The notes under the pieces were generated by a model. It was not told where the DNA came from. It was given only the letters and a program-made list of their open reading frames with translations, and did no database searches. Made by a program: the position numbers and the translations under genes. A DNA stretch of 64,000 nucleotides from Chionis minor (lineage: Eukaryota > Chordata > Aves > Charadriiformes > Chionididae), in NCBI GenBank assembly GCA_013398295.1, contig VZSF01001401.1, positions 124,001-188,000 of the forward strand. Reading direction: 5' to 3'. This document shows, in pieces, positions 1-11,281 of the stretch; position 1 is the stretch's first letter, and each line of letters starts with the position of its first letter.

Positions 1-1198
1 AGCAGTCTTAAAACCCGCAGCAGACAAAAATAGGAATTCTCACCATAAATTACTGCCGTCTTCAGAATTATTTTGCCTGTGCATTCTTGATAATATATCA
101 AGGTACATTTAGAAATAGTCAATACAAGATTCATGAATGATTAATAAGCTTCCATATTATGTGATACTGATGGTTATCTCCACGTTAGGGGAAAACATTT
201 TACGCAAGATAGAATATGACATCCAATACTCATAAGGCTCTGAAACAGCAGAGGCTTTTCAATTCCCCTTTAAACATCTGTGAGAATTCTGCAATTTCTT
301 TGTGTCTATTTCCCTCACTTAAAAATGCTCTTACATGGCACCTTTGTGTTTGACAGGAAGAAGCTAGAAGTTTGTGTCTGGGTATAGTTTCCAAAGGTAT
401 CTTACAAAGTTATCATCTCGTTTACCTTGTGATGCAAATATACCTTTGAATTAAAAAAAAAAAAACAAATCCAAAACAACCAACATTAAAAATAAATCTT
501 CTAAGGCTGTATTTCTTAGCAGGAATGCTGCCAAATATTGTGCCTTTAATTGTTACAAGTAGAAAACTGTATTAACTTGAAAACTGTGTGTCATGTGCAC
601 ATTACCGATAAATGACCTTCTGCACAGAGGAAAGTATTTGCTAGTTGTGCAGCTACTGTTATGCCAGGATACACCACAGGGGATTTCATTAAGATACAGC
701 AATTTTGTTTGGAATTTAACTTGAACCTTTCAGCAAAGAGTATTTGCTAAATGGAAAATATCACTTCTAAGCAAAACTGAAATATTCCCCAAAAAAGAAG
801 AACAGTGCTGTGGCTACAGCCACACAGGCTCAGAGCTCCGGCACAAGATTTCCGGAACCAAGCGAGCGTGCCAGCTGCTTAGCAACATCTCAGTTATCAG
901 CTCTCAGTCTTTGCATCATCAGGAAAAAGAGTTTTTGATCTTTAGGAAAGGAGATTCTCAGGAAATCAAGTTTCTGCTGACAAGCAGCCAGGACGGATTT
1001 GTACCCACAATAGGCATACATACGTATTCCAAGATTCTTTCGAACAGAGGAAGCGTTACTTTACAATTAATTACTATTTTTGAAATGGTTTTCCTCCACC
1101 TTACATCAAGGTAACATCCTATCTGGTGCCAATCTCCTACTGACAGACCAATTATACCAGCCATTAATGCACTCCCACCTACAACCATCTTTTCTCAC

Positions 1199-1238
1199 CT
1201 GACACAGAGTAAGCAACTCATGTACCAATCCACCTAAC
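1199..1238 (-). other. Candidate coding exon, 40 bp, joins the preceding candidate in phase
   Basis: The acceptor is GGTTTATTTCTAG and the donor TGTCAG|GTGAGAAAAG is close to ideal (GT at 1,198-1,197). With a one-base lead it reads LGGLVHELLTLCQ and ends in phase 0. The lead base completes the arginine codon left by the exon candidate at 2,046-2,122. Splice-site quality is among the best in the window, but the exon is short and no family is recognised. Confidence 0.25.
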
Positions 1239-1459
1239 CTAGAAATAAACCACGATGAAACACAAGCACGCAAAGGAAAAGGGAAAGGATCCGATCACCT
1301 CCCATCTGTGAGGTGATTCAATAGAAATGATAGGCAACAGCTCTCAAGGGAAAGGACTGGACCTGCTCAGACCTGGATGAGAATTGCCCGCTTTTTGTAT
1401 TTATATAGATTATTCCATCCCTGCCTCCCGTTTGTTTCTCTCGTTGTATTTCATCTCAG

Positions 1460-1521
1460 AAAGTTAGACCAGATGACCTGCAGAAGTTCGTTCCAACATA
1501 AATTATTCCAGGATTTCATGA
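1460..1521 (+). mobile_element. Short, diverged CR1 3' end
   Basis: AAGTTAGACCAGATGACCTG, CAGAAGTTCGTTCCAACATA and AATTATTCCAGGATTTCATG correspond to the sense strand of the CR1 3' terminus (GGACTAGATGACCTNCAGAGGTCCCTTCCAACC followed by the ATTCTATGATTCTATG repeat). Divergence is high, so this is an old insertion. It runs opposite to the larger copies at 8.7, 23.1 and 33.9 kb. Confidence 0.65.
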
Positions 1522-2045
1522 ACTTTTGTACTGCAGGTTCTCTGCGGAAAAAGCACTTTGTGCAGAGACCAAACCAAAAAAAAATTTTTGATTTCACACT
1601 ACAAAAATAATAATTCTGGGTATGGCTATGAATATGTAGAATTATTAGTGGAAATGTTAACAGTTCTCTCGCTATGTAGATACACAGATGAAAAGCCAGC
1701 TGTCACTTTCCATGCAGAAAAGCCCTCTCAGACTCAGTTTGCCTTTGTTTGCAGTAACATTCATATGGTTACAGTCCACCAGGCCTCCTCTGCTTGTTCT
1801 AACAACTGTATTAAGACTGGCAGGCCAAAATGGATTAGCACAGGTAGCAGGAGTAGGCAACGTTTCAATTTGATCAAGGGATAATAAATTTGTTTCTCGT
1901 AAAATGTCATTAAAAGACCTTACAGGAAGATCTATTATCTATCCTAAAACATAAACATGGCATTCAAAGCTCCACCCAACTCCAGCCAATACCATTACCA
2001 TCTACAGCAGTCATCTGAAAGTGTGTTACTGTGTGGTCTTCTCAC

Positions 2046-2122
2046 CTTTGAAAGGTCTGCTCAACATTGGCAGAAAGATATTCCAGCAGTGAATTTAAAG
2101 GATTACTACAGTTTTTCCGCAA
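2046..2122 (-). other. Candidate coding exon, 77 bp
   Basis: The donor AAAG|GTGAGAAG is strong (GT at 2,045-2,044). The acceptor GTGACTTCAG (exon starts at 2,122) has a poor pyrimidine tract. The segment reads LRKNCSNPLNSLLEYLSANV and onwards to ...EQTFQ, with two bases left. These are completed by the single lead base of the candidate at 1,199-1,238. A stop lies just upstream of the acceptor in this frame, so the frame opens only at the presumed exon edge, as expected for an exon. Confidence 0.25.
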
Positions 2123-4418
2123 CTGAAGTCACTTGCCTTTGGCCTGATGCCTTACCACAGAGCACAGGCACAGAATAATCCTTCAGAAAAGCCCTGCCTG
2201 TCACGTCTTATTATTTAAATATTGAAAGGCAGATAAGTATCCCACTTAAAAGAGACAGGGCTTAATCTGTAAACACTTCAAAGGGGTCTCTAATGACTTG
2301 GCTTTAACTCATCTTTCCTCTTTTTAACTGCGGCTTTGATGTTCTCCCTAATCTTCATCTAACCCTCCGCTCAGGAACACATAATCACACAAGAGTTTTT
2401 GAGAATATAACATGTACACCTCACATAGCTAATAAAAGTCACAAGTAGGTTAGACCTGGCAATCTCATTTACTTGAGAAGTAGAAGTAGATGAGGCCTCC
2501 GCGAGTCACACTTACTGCTGACAGATACTCCTCATACACGCGAGTGATACCGTATCAACACCCAAAGAGGAGAAAACAAAAGAAGTTTCATGGTATTTGG
2601 CCGCACCGGGTGACGGGTAGGTGACCTGCAGGCCAGGGAAGCATTTGCACACCCTATTGACAAAAGTTTTGCCTTCACCATCGTGACTCTGAACTTGTCG
2701 CAGGCAGGTATTTGTGTTTCCTCAAGAATCTATCCATGTTATTCTACTGAGAGACTGTAAATCAATAGTATATGCAAATTATGAGCATTTCTAGCAGACT
2801 AAAAGTTTTGGATTTTGTAATGCAAAGCAAGCCCAGAGTAAGCTAATTTCCATAACATCAAGACAGACATAGAAAGAGGATTACTTTTACTCCAAAGGTA
2901 TTTCTTATAACCTGATGCTACTGCAGGTCTATGTGGAATGGAAAATGAGCGACTGTTTGTTACTCTCCAGAGAAGCTACTTGCCAGTGTAAATACATTTC
3001 ATAAATGTTATTTCTGGATCATGTATTACATATCCGCACTATAAAAAAAAATGGCACAGCGACGCTAAGACTGGAAGACTAAATGCTAATAAGTAGTAGC
3101 ACTAACTGTTAACTACGGACCACTAAGACTCTGTATAACAGGATAATATTCTGAAACATTACCATGATGTTTCACCTTAAGGAAATAAATTTGTAAGCAA
3201 GCGTGAGTTTGAGAGATGGAAGGTTCAATGGCTGCTCTGTCCGAACAGATGTCCACAGAGCACAGCAAAAGACTGGCTCACCAGCCGAGTTCCTGCTTTG
3301 CCTGCGGTAGTGATCTTCCAGTGACTCACACGTGTTAGTTAACATCTGTGCGAGTGCTGACAATCCTGATTTCTCAAATGTTTAGAAAGCGTAGGACTCT
3401 TTGCAGAGGCATTAACTAGTTTCTTTTTTTCTGCCACTTAGTCTTGAGCAATTTTTTTTCAGTCCTCACAAATGTAAACATTTTCACAGTTTGCATGCAA
3501 ACTCCGCTACTAGTTACAGCCCAGATAAGAGCTTGAAACCTAGACTAGCTACGCAAGAGAAGATACCAAGCCAAGGGTATCTTACTGCTGCTTAGTTCAG
3601 AAAGGCAAATGTGGGATTTAGCTCTATGACAGCTCAGGCAGTAAAACAAATAGCGTGCCAGCTCTGCACAGCATAATCAGAGTACGATTAAAAGCAGCAA
3701 CACAGCCACCTACACACTGAAAACATGCCGTCAGTAAAGTGCTCCATATCAACCAATCTCCACTGTAGGATGGAAAAGTCTAAAAATAGTTGCAAAGCAG
3801 TGAGGCATCCAAGTCAGTGGACGTAATCCTTTTTCTCATTTGATGTCTCCTGTATAACCAATAAAGGCCTATGTTGAGTCCCATTAGCGTGTAATGCTGG
3901 TGTTTTCCTACCATCTCCAGCGCGTGGATTAGAATGCCTCCGCTAATTTAAGAGACTTTATCTAAGCACTAAAACGAGGTCACTTTTTTATTCCCCAGGA
4001 ATTCAGATGGCTTTTGAGAGTGGTGGCAATAAGTTGGCAAAAATCTTAAACAAAAAAACCAACCCAGTATTTAAATAATATTTTCCTATCTAAAACGTGA
4101 ACGAAAGAAACTCCTCTGCTTCCTGTAAGAGGCAAAAACCATTGGTCATGTGTCCTGTCTGCTATACAAAAAAATAAATCTATTGATTAAAAGTAGCGTA
4201 CAAAATACAGACTAATACTTACTGAGGCTCCATCAAGCTGTACAAACGTATCTTATAAAGTTATTTTGTTTTCCTTCCGCCTCCAAATGCCTGTGTATGC
4301 AGCAGAAACTCTGCATATGGAGCACTGTGTTAGAGCACCAACTGCCCCACTCTTTGCTGACAGGGCGGGTAAAATTTGTGCCATAGCAACGCATAAGACT
4401 CCCTTGCTACTTCTAAAT

Positions 4419-4437
4419 AAAAAAAAAAAAAAAAAAA
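4419..4437. repeat. A19 homopolymer
   Basis: Nineteen consecutive A bases preceded by CTAAAT and followed by TCACC. There is no recognisable element body next to it, so a retroposon tail is not shown. Confidence 0.9.
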
Positions 4438-4582
4438 TCACCAAAAAGAATTGTGTGACAAGATTTCTGCATTTTTGCTTGTATAGTTTACTTCTGCAGT
4501 TTAAAAATAACCTACAATTCCAGAGTAGTTCAGACTATAAGTGAAGGAAAATAATACATAGGAAAAATTATTGCATCATTAC

Positions 4583-4629
4583 CTTTTCTCTAATAATTTC
4601 TGTCTCTAATTTTGCATAGGCTATGTGAA
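4583..4629 (-). other. Candidate coding exon, 47 bp
   Basis: A CTGCAG acceptor (exon starts at 4,629) and the donor AAAAG|GTAATG bound a segment open in one frame, with a two-base lead, reading HIAYAKLETEIIREK. It is a charged, helix-prone stretch ending in phase 0. The other two frames contain stops. The pyrimidine tract upstream is weak. It would be part of the same leftward gene as the neighbouring candidates. Confidence 0.2.
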
Positions 4630-4920
4630 CTGCAGTTATTTCAAAGAGATGCAAGTTATATAAAGGTCCCCAGAATATACATTAAAATATACCTTGATTC
4701 TGACAGTTTGAGATGTTAATTTCTGTTTCTGCTCTCACTTCACCATATGACTCTTCCTAAACTATCACTTAAGAGCATCAAACTAAAGACAACCCTATAC
4801 AGATGAAACATATTGTGGAACACAATCCCAAATTTGCTATAAAATGAATAGCAAATTTTCACAACAAAGGAGTCAAATGATTTGCCAACCAGAAATTATT
4901 TGGTGAAATAACCTATGAAT

Positions 4921-4950
4921 AACAAATAAACAAAACCCAAACCAAACCAA
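4921..4950. repeat. A/C-rich low-complexity tract
   Basis: AACAAATAAACAAAACCCAA followed by ACCAAACCAA. It is short and of the same class as the tract at 11,089. Confidence 0.6.
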
Positions 4951-6557
4951 GTTCTCCACAATCTGCTTGAGAACAATGGGTAAAATAAAGATAAAAAAAC
5001 CCCAACCCACAGCTCATTCACTAATTCACAACTACTAATTTATTCACCAAGTTACAATGGCATTTTACTCATAAGAGCAAATACTGGTGGTTCCCATCAC
5101 ACAGATTTCAAATATAGTATTCCAAGCATATGGCTGTAGGAGTTTGTATAATTTGCTTGTTTACTTCTACTTGCTTGTTGGTTTTAAATTTGGACCAATT
5201 CCTGCTACCCAGGCAGAGAAGTACAACTAGATAAGGGGTTTTGAGTTGTGTATTTGCAGTCTATGCTAATAACAGTACATGTATTTATGGCATCTACTAA
5301 TTGGCATAAGCCTCAAAATAAACATTAGAAGTTATGCATACTCTGTATTACACCATTATACCATATTTCTTTGAATTGCAGGTTGCTGTAAAATCTAAGA
5401 CAGACAGAAAAATAGGGGGAAAAAACCCCAATCAATCAATTTTGGAAATGAGTTAGTGCCTCGACGGGCAGTTAATAAGACTGTCTAAGCACACAGCTAC
5501 ACTGGTGGCAAAACCTTCCTATGTGAGAAAAAGTTCTTCAGTAGGGCAGCAGGGTTGGTTACCTGCAGTGACAGTGGTGGCAGCAGCTCCGTGTGTTGGA
5601 GGAGCAGCACCTCCAGCCAGCTCACAGGGTCATCATGAGCCTGGGCAGCTCCAGCTCTGCACCACACTCCTCCAGGGCTGGAATTCAGCGAGTCCGGGAG
5701 TGCATCCTGCTTCTCCATCTCCTTGGAGGGTCACTCTAAGCTAGAGTCAGGAGATGCTGCTGACATAGTGTCAATGGCACAGAAATGGCCTGACAGACGT
5801 GAGCAGTTTTGACGGGTGAAACTGCTCAAACAGTATCTTTAACAGTGCAGGAATCATGGAAAGAAAGAACATGCAGCTACATGGGAATGCTAACAGTAAC
5901 TCCTCTCACTTTTCACATATTAAGAAATACAAATTAGGACTTTTCAGGCAATAGTATCTCTGGCTGCTCCCAGGCTAAGAAAAAGTTTGAATATTTGCTT
6001 ACTTCCTTGCTTATTCTTTAAACACAAGAAAATTCAGAATGGTGGTGAGTAATTTGAATTGCAAGGTCCTGCTATAAAATTAGGAACTGGTTTAAGGTAG
6101 TTATTTCGGACAAAAGAAGAAGAGAGAGCCAAGGGGAAACTGGGTTCAACTGAGATTAAGTAAAATGTGATTGGATTTTTTAAATATTCATTTTGTATCT
6201 TAATAATAAAAGAAGAGATACTATACTACTTTGTGGACTCTGAACCATGACACAGACAGAACTTTAGATTGCAAACCTCAGAGAACTTAATTTCTACATG
6301 TTTGACTACCTATGAATATCTACTAACTTTGGGTAAGAAAATACTTCTTTTTAATTATAACTTAAGACTCTGCTTGGAGATCTTCAATTTGTCCATTTTA
6401 CATATCACTGAACATGACTGTGGATATCAGAGCCACCTTGTGCAAGTTCTGAAGGTGAAAAAACCACAAAGGGAAGAGAAACAGTTCTGTCAGCATGAGG
6501 GTACAATCAATAGCATCCCGGATTAGACAATCAGTGCCACAGGGTATCATTCACAAT

Positions 6558-6588
6558 TTAAAAAAAACCCCAAAACAAACAAACAAAC
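6558..6588. repeat. A/C-rich tract ending in (CAAA)n
   Basis: An A-run, CCCC, then four units of CAAA (ACAAACAAACAAAC). Confidence 0.75.
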
Positions 6589-6979
6589 ATTTTAAATTGA
6601 ATTCTTAAATAATTTAAAGATATCTACTTCATATAAAAAAAGAGGCCATTAAGGAAATGATTTACAAGAGACCCACAACTTCCATCACCTTCAGCTGAAC
6701 TTAGCTGAACTGAGCCTAAACTTTCAACATTTGTATAAACAAATTAAAAAGTCCATACCATAGCATTAAAACAAAGATTTATAAGATTACTTTTGAAATA
6801 TATTTAAATAAATAAATGATGTCAGGTAACTATACACCCACAATTTCTAGCTCCAATGTGAGCTGGTTTTAAAAAAAAAAAAAGAAAAAAGGGGAAAAAA
6901 AAGGCCGTTGGCACAATTGCTGCTGACTGGAGTTAATTTGTTTTTCCCTTCCATTGCATTTTTCATACACCAGCATTAC

Positions 6980-7049
6980 CTGAGTAATTCTATACAAATG
7001 AAATTCCAGTGGGACTCAAGTGCATAGATATTTACAAAATCCTTCCTTT
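6980..7049 (-). other. Candidate coding exon, 70 bp
   Basis: The donor CAG|GTAATG is good (GT at 6,979-6,978). The acceptor ends in ACTAATATTAACAG, with a branch-point-like CTTAACTAAT close to it but a poor pyrimidine tract. Only one frame is open, 22 codons reading RKDFVNIYALESHWNFICIE and beyond, with phase two-base lead and two-base end. The composition is protein-like but not recognised. Confidence 0.22.
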
Positions 7050-7712
7050 CTGTTAATATTAGTTAAGGCTAAAGCATCATCCTCTTGTATTGCTACTTTC
7101 ACTGAAATGCAAGAAAGACATTAGACACTAAATTGAATTCAAAAGACAAGCAGACCATCAATCACACTCGTGGTTAATTTTGAGTTTTCTTATTTTTTTC
7201 AGTAGAAAACCCTAGAGGGTTGTATGCTATCAAAACTTAATAAAAAACAATATAATAAAAATAGAGTAGGTTTAATGCATTTCTTCAAAACTATCCTATA
7301 GGATGTAACACGATTCTGTTGCATGAATGTATTTTCTTCAGAAAAGTTTAACTTCTAGGAGAAAACAACACTTCTAAATTAATGAGACATGCCTACTAAA
7401 TGCTAACTCCATTATAATGATTTCATTCAAAACCCCAACTTCTGTAGGACTTTTCTGAAAGAACCCTGCGTAAGAATTAGTTTCTTATGGCATAACTGAT
7501 GGTCTGACACACAATCAATCAAGCCACGAAGATAAAGGAATTCAGAAAGAAACTGTGAACACGTATACCACTTAAGTCCAAACACTGGGAATATAAATTT
7601 TGTATTGAAGGACATACACATTAGTAGTATTAATATTTCAAACATTATTTAATGTTGTGGTACTTCCTGTTAACACTTATTGAAAAAAATTACAGTAACA
7701 TCATATGTTTAC

Positions 7713-7735
7713 CATAAAATTTATTCTCAAGTCCT
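7713..7735 (-). other. Candidate 23-bp microexon
   Basis: The acceptor is TTTGTTGCTTTCTGAG and the donor ATG|GTAAAC. In the frame left by the candidate at 8,491-8,575 it reads GLENKFY with one base over. The next candidate at 6,980-7,049 starts with the two bases needed to complete a codon. The very small size makes it a weak call on its own. Confidence 0.12.
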
Positions 7736-8490
7736 CTCAGAAAGCAACAAACCCAGTCAGTGTTCGCACTAACTGTTCATAGTTATACACCTCTTTTACA
7801 CGCATAAAGAAGTGCATGTGGCCATTACCAATTTTAGAGTCCCTTTAAATGCACTGTCAATGAGTTGCAGATTGTACAGCCACCTGCAATTACACATTTA
7901 CAGCAAGTAATTTAATACTCTTTCAGGAAGAATTTGTATTTATCCTTGATTTCTGCAAAAGTATTATTGAAAACAGTATTAAAGTTAGGTTTGTCCCTAG
8001 CGTTTATTTCTGATTTAATATGTGGTTCCTAAGCATAAAAAGCTACTAAGACAGGTGTTAGAAAAAGAAAAAAAAAAAAAAGCATTGCTTCCTTTGAGTT
8101 CCTTCCCTGTGGAAAATTTTGCAAGCAGCCCAACGCTGAGTAAACCAGAGGGTGCCGCTGGAACCAGTCCATGCTCTGCTTCAGTAACAGAAAAATTCCC
8201 TAAATATTGGCCCTTTTTTCAGATCAACATCTGTACAAACTGGCCAGTGAGGTTAATTTGGAAGTCATTATTCACCACTACAGACACTGCTTTGCTTGAT
8301 GGAGAAAAGCATTAAAAATAAGCAACAAGCTACGCAGCTTGTCCCATCTGATCACTAGGCTGGTGTTAACCACCAAACCATCCACCTGGCCAGTCCAGGA
8401 AAAGCGTGTGAACATACAAAGCTACTTCCAGCTCAGTTTTTTACCTAGCCAGCGAGATCTCAGCTGCAGGGCTATACTCTGTTTCATTAC

Positions 8491-8575
8491 CTACTAACAT
8501 CCCGAGCCATCTCAATTCCTGCAGCACAACGTGCCACTGACGAGCTTCCTATAAAGCTGCTTGTCACAAAAATGA
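8491..8575 (-). other. Candidate coding exon, first of a phase-consistent trio
   Basis: The acceptor TTTTGTTTTATTGCTAG is excellent (exon starts at 8,575), and the donor is GTAG|GTAATG (GT at 8,490-8,489). With a two-base lead it encodes 27 codons, including SSFIGSSSVARCAAGIEMAR, and ends with two spare bases. The next candidate (7,713-7,735) supplies the missing base. Other acceptors inside the segment would shorten it. No family is recognised. Confidence 0.22.
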
Positions 8576-8605
8576 CTAGCAATAAAACAAAATAAAGAGT
8601 TTGTA

Positions 8606-8627
8606 CCCCCCCCCAAAAAAAAAAAAA
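8606..8627. repeat. C9-A13 run
   Basis: Nine C directly followed by thirteen A. It lies about 50 bases right of the candidate exon acceptor at 8.58 kb and 50 bases left of the CR1 fragment at 8,675. Confidence 0.9.
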
Positions 8628-8674
8628 GTCAAATTTCTCTTTACTTTAAGAATTCCTACCTTCCCCTCACCTAT

Positions 8675-8780
8675 TTCATAGAATCATAAAATCAGCTAGG
8701 TTGGAAGGGACCATCAAGGAAGGGTCATCAAGTCCAACCATCAACCTAACACTGCCAAAATCACCACTAAGCCATGTACC
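8675..8780 (-). mobile_element. CR1 LINE 3'-end fragment
   Basis: The plus strand reads TTCATAGAATCATAAAATCA, then AGGTTGGAAGGGACC, then TCATCAAGTCCAACCATCAA, CCTAACACTGCCAAAATC and ACCACTAAGCCATG. This is the reverse complement of the CR1 3' end, in the subfamily version with the CTAACACTGCCAA segment. The short terminal repeat unit (ATAGAATCAT) is preserved. No coding sequence remains. It is a truncated copy of about 105 bp lying just left of the A13 run at 8,615-8,627. Confidence 0.9.
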
Positions 8781-9398
8781 TTTACTTTCTTTCCTTGGTT
8801 TATATACGTCGTGACTTGAACTGCAACTAAAACCATCTGGGAAGTAACAGTATGTTACTTCAAACCCTGTGAACAATTCAAAATCTCCCTACATATTATC
8901 AAGACAAAATTCCATAACTCTGAAAACTTTCCACTAAACAGGTACGTTTTCCTATGACACATGAGCAGCCCTTGGTAGCATTCCTTCAGTGACCAGCTTG
9001 CAGCCAAGCGTAGCAAGATTCGGAGGGCCGATTTGCTAACTAATCACCCTGCAACCACCGCTAGCAGCGATCTGCAGGTGTAACGCTGACAAATGGATGA
9101 GCGATTAAGATGATTTGCTTTAACGCTGATGGTAAGTTCTTCCTAGTTTATCACCTGGCAATACTAGAACCACTGAAAGAACGTAATAAAGAAATACCAA
9201 CTCACAACCTCCGCCTCAGTACACCCAAAACACGTTATTCTGCTCCACAGGTCTTAATCTAAGTAAGCCTAGCCTTAGCTTCTTCTTAAATTCCCTCCAA
9301 CTTGTCCAGTCTAGGTCTGCAGGTTGTCTGTCCTCCGTGTTTTCTTGGCTGGGGTGTCTCAGCCACCTTTCAAGCCTGTCAAGGAGAGCGTGGGAAGA

Positions 9399-9435
9399 TG
9401 TTGTGGTTTAACCCAGGCAGGAGGCTGACACCTCT
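9399..9435 (+). mobile_element. Possible start of an avian endogenous-retrovirus LTR
   Basis: TGTTGTGGTTTAACCCAGGC followed by AGGAGGCTGACACC resembles the conserved 5' start of a widespread bird LTR family (TGTTGTGGTTTAACCCCAGC...). The likeness covers only about 35 bases. The sequence to its right does not clearly follow the LTR as I remember it, so this would be a heavily decayed or truncated solo LTR. No retroviral coding sequence is present. Confidence 0.3.
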
Positions 9436-11088
9436 CCTGGTCTCTCCGCTCTCTGGATCAGACCAACAGGGAGGTGTGAATGCCTACAGCTTGTGTGTGG
9501 CCTGCTTAAAGCTCATTTCTTAACCCTTTTCTATCCCCCTTCCTTTGTCAGTTCAGAGAGCAGAACCTACACTCTGCTAAATACACAGACAAAATGAAGC
9601 CACAGGGGCCACCGCCGCAGCTGGTGAGAAGGATCACCATCCTCTCCAGCCGCGGGACAATATGACTTCTCACAGAAGGTGAAGATACACATGGACATAA
9701 CTGCCGGTAGGATAAGACTACTTGCAGTTCCTTAGGGGCTCTCAAACTAGTGCAATCAATAAGAATTAATCTGTAGTTTACAGGAATTTAATTGTTCCTC
9801 TTGATTGTATCTCAGTCCACTGAAAGTTCACACAAAGGGTAGCTTTTATTTACTATTTAATCTATAGTAAACTGCACATCAAAATGTTTAGGGTAGAAAT
9901 CTGGGGGGGAGAAAGTCTCTATTTACTCTGCTTTTAAAAAAAGCTTTAAAAGAAGTGAAAGAATGTCAGAAGTTGTACAGGAAAAACTGTACAAAAACAG
10001 CACATGAAAAAATATTTAATAACTTCTTTTACCTGTTCCATGCATTTGCATGAATTTAAATTTTCAAAATATTTGCTATCAGTAAAATTTCTACCGCTAA
10101 CACATTTCGTTCTAGGAAGGAGAGCTCATCCTTTATTAAACTCTATACTAATTTGAATATTACTGGAGGATTTCCATGGAGTGACAATACACACTGAAAA
10201 TAAATGTTGTAAAGGGAGCAAGAACACTGCTCATAACCTAAAACTGCTTACATTAGTTTTAGTATTTTTGGGGATTGACGTCTATTAGAGAGAGCAGTAC
10301 TGTTTTTGCCAAGACCCACTGTGCTCTGCAAAGTTTCCTGACCACTTTCTTCACCACTGCAACAGTGAATTTGAAGATTTAAACACGGAGCACAAATTAA
10401 ACAAAGAGTTCACGGGATTTTGTTTATCTTTCTTAGCTGTCACCTTCTGATTTGCTGACAAGGTCTCCATGATGCAGTACTACCAAATCCAAGTGTTCAA
10501 AGACGATGAGTCAGGTCAGTAATTCCATGAGATCGTAGGGAGAATCAGCCAAGTTGGACTTTTTATTTTACTTTTCTTTTCTATCATCTGTTTTTTTAAT
10601 TAATGTTAAGGCCCACAAACTCCTTCTAGCCTGGAGCTTTTTTTTTTTTGTTTTCCAGAAAAGTATGCAAGCAGACAAATGAGATATGAATTGCCAGTAT
10701 TAAGTTAAGGGGAAGCCACCAAAGTGAAAAAACTGTCAAGATTGTGCCAATATAAAAAATAAAGATATTATTAGCATAGAAAAAAGTAAGTCTTCATCTA
10801 TTATAAACAAGTCTTGGAGCCTTATTCATCAATTAAAAAAAAATAAAATCAATTTTCATACTTTACATCTGAGTCGGACATATTGAGAGCTAGGATTTGC
10901 TACGTCTCCATAGGTTTCCCTACTTTATTCTGGTTAGTTTAACTCCTGGAATGTAATGACAACTAGTAATATCAGTGGGAATTCTGTCTCTGATTTCAAG
11001 TTTCAAGATTTACTTTTGGTGTATAGTTAAAAAATTAAAGTGCTATGATCATCCCAGTTTTTAGACAGATTAAAGGGTGAAAGAAAAA

Positions 11089-11145
11089 ATAACAAAACCA
11101 AAACCCAAAAACCCCAACCACTAAACAAAACCAAACAAAAAAACC
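11089..11145. repeat. A/C-rich low-complexity tract
   Basis: About 57 bases consist almost only of A runs interrupted by C runs of one to four (units such as AAACCCAAAAACCCC and CAAACAAAA). It is paired, some 70 bases to the right, with a G/T-rich tract of the complementary type. Confidence 0.8.
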
Positions 11146-11214
11146 TGCTACTACAATCCATGTTTCCCACCTTTTATGGGCTTAAATAATGTATCTTGAA
11201 ACTCTGTATTAGTT

Positions 11215-11281
11215 AGTTTGTTGTTTTTTGGCAGTGTTTTGTTGTTGTGGCTTGGTGGTTTTTTTGTTTTGTGTTTTTTGG
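11215..11281. repeat. G/T-rich low-complexity tract
   Basis: A run of T blocks interrupted by G and GG (GTTTGTTGTTTTTTGGCAG and onwards). It is roughly complementary in composition to the A/C-rich tract at 11,089-11,145, so the two could form an imperfect inverted repeat. Confidence 0.75.
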
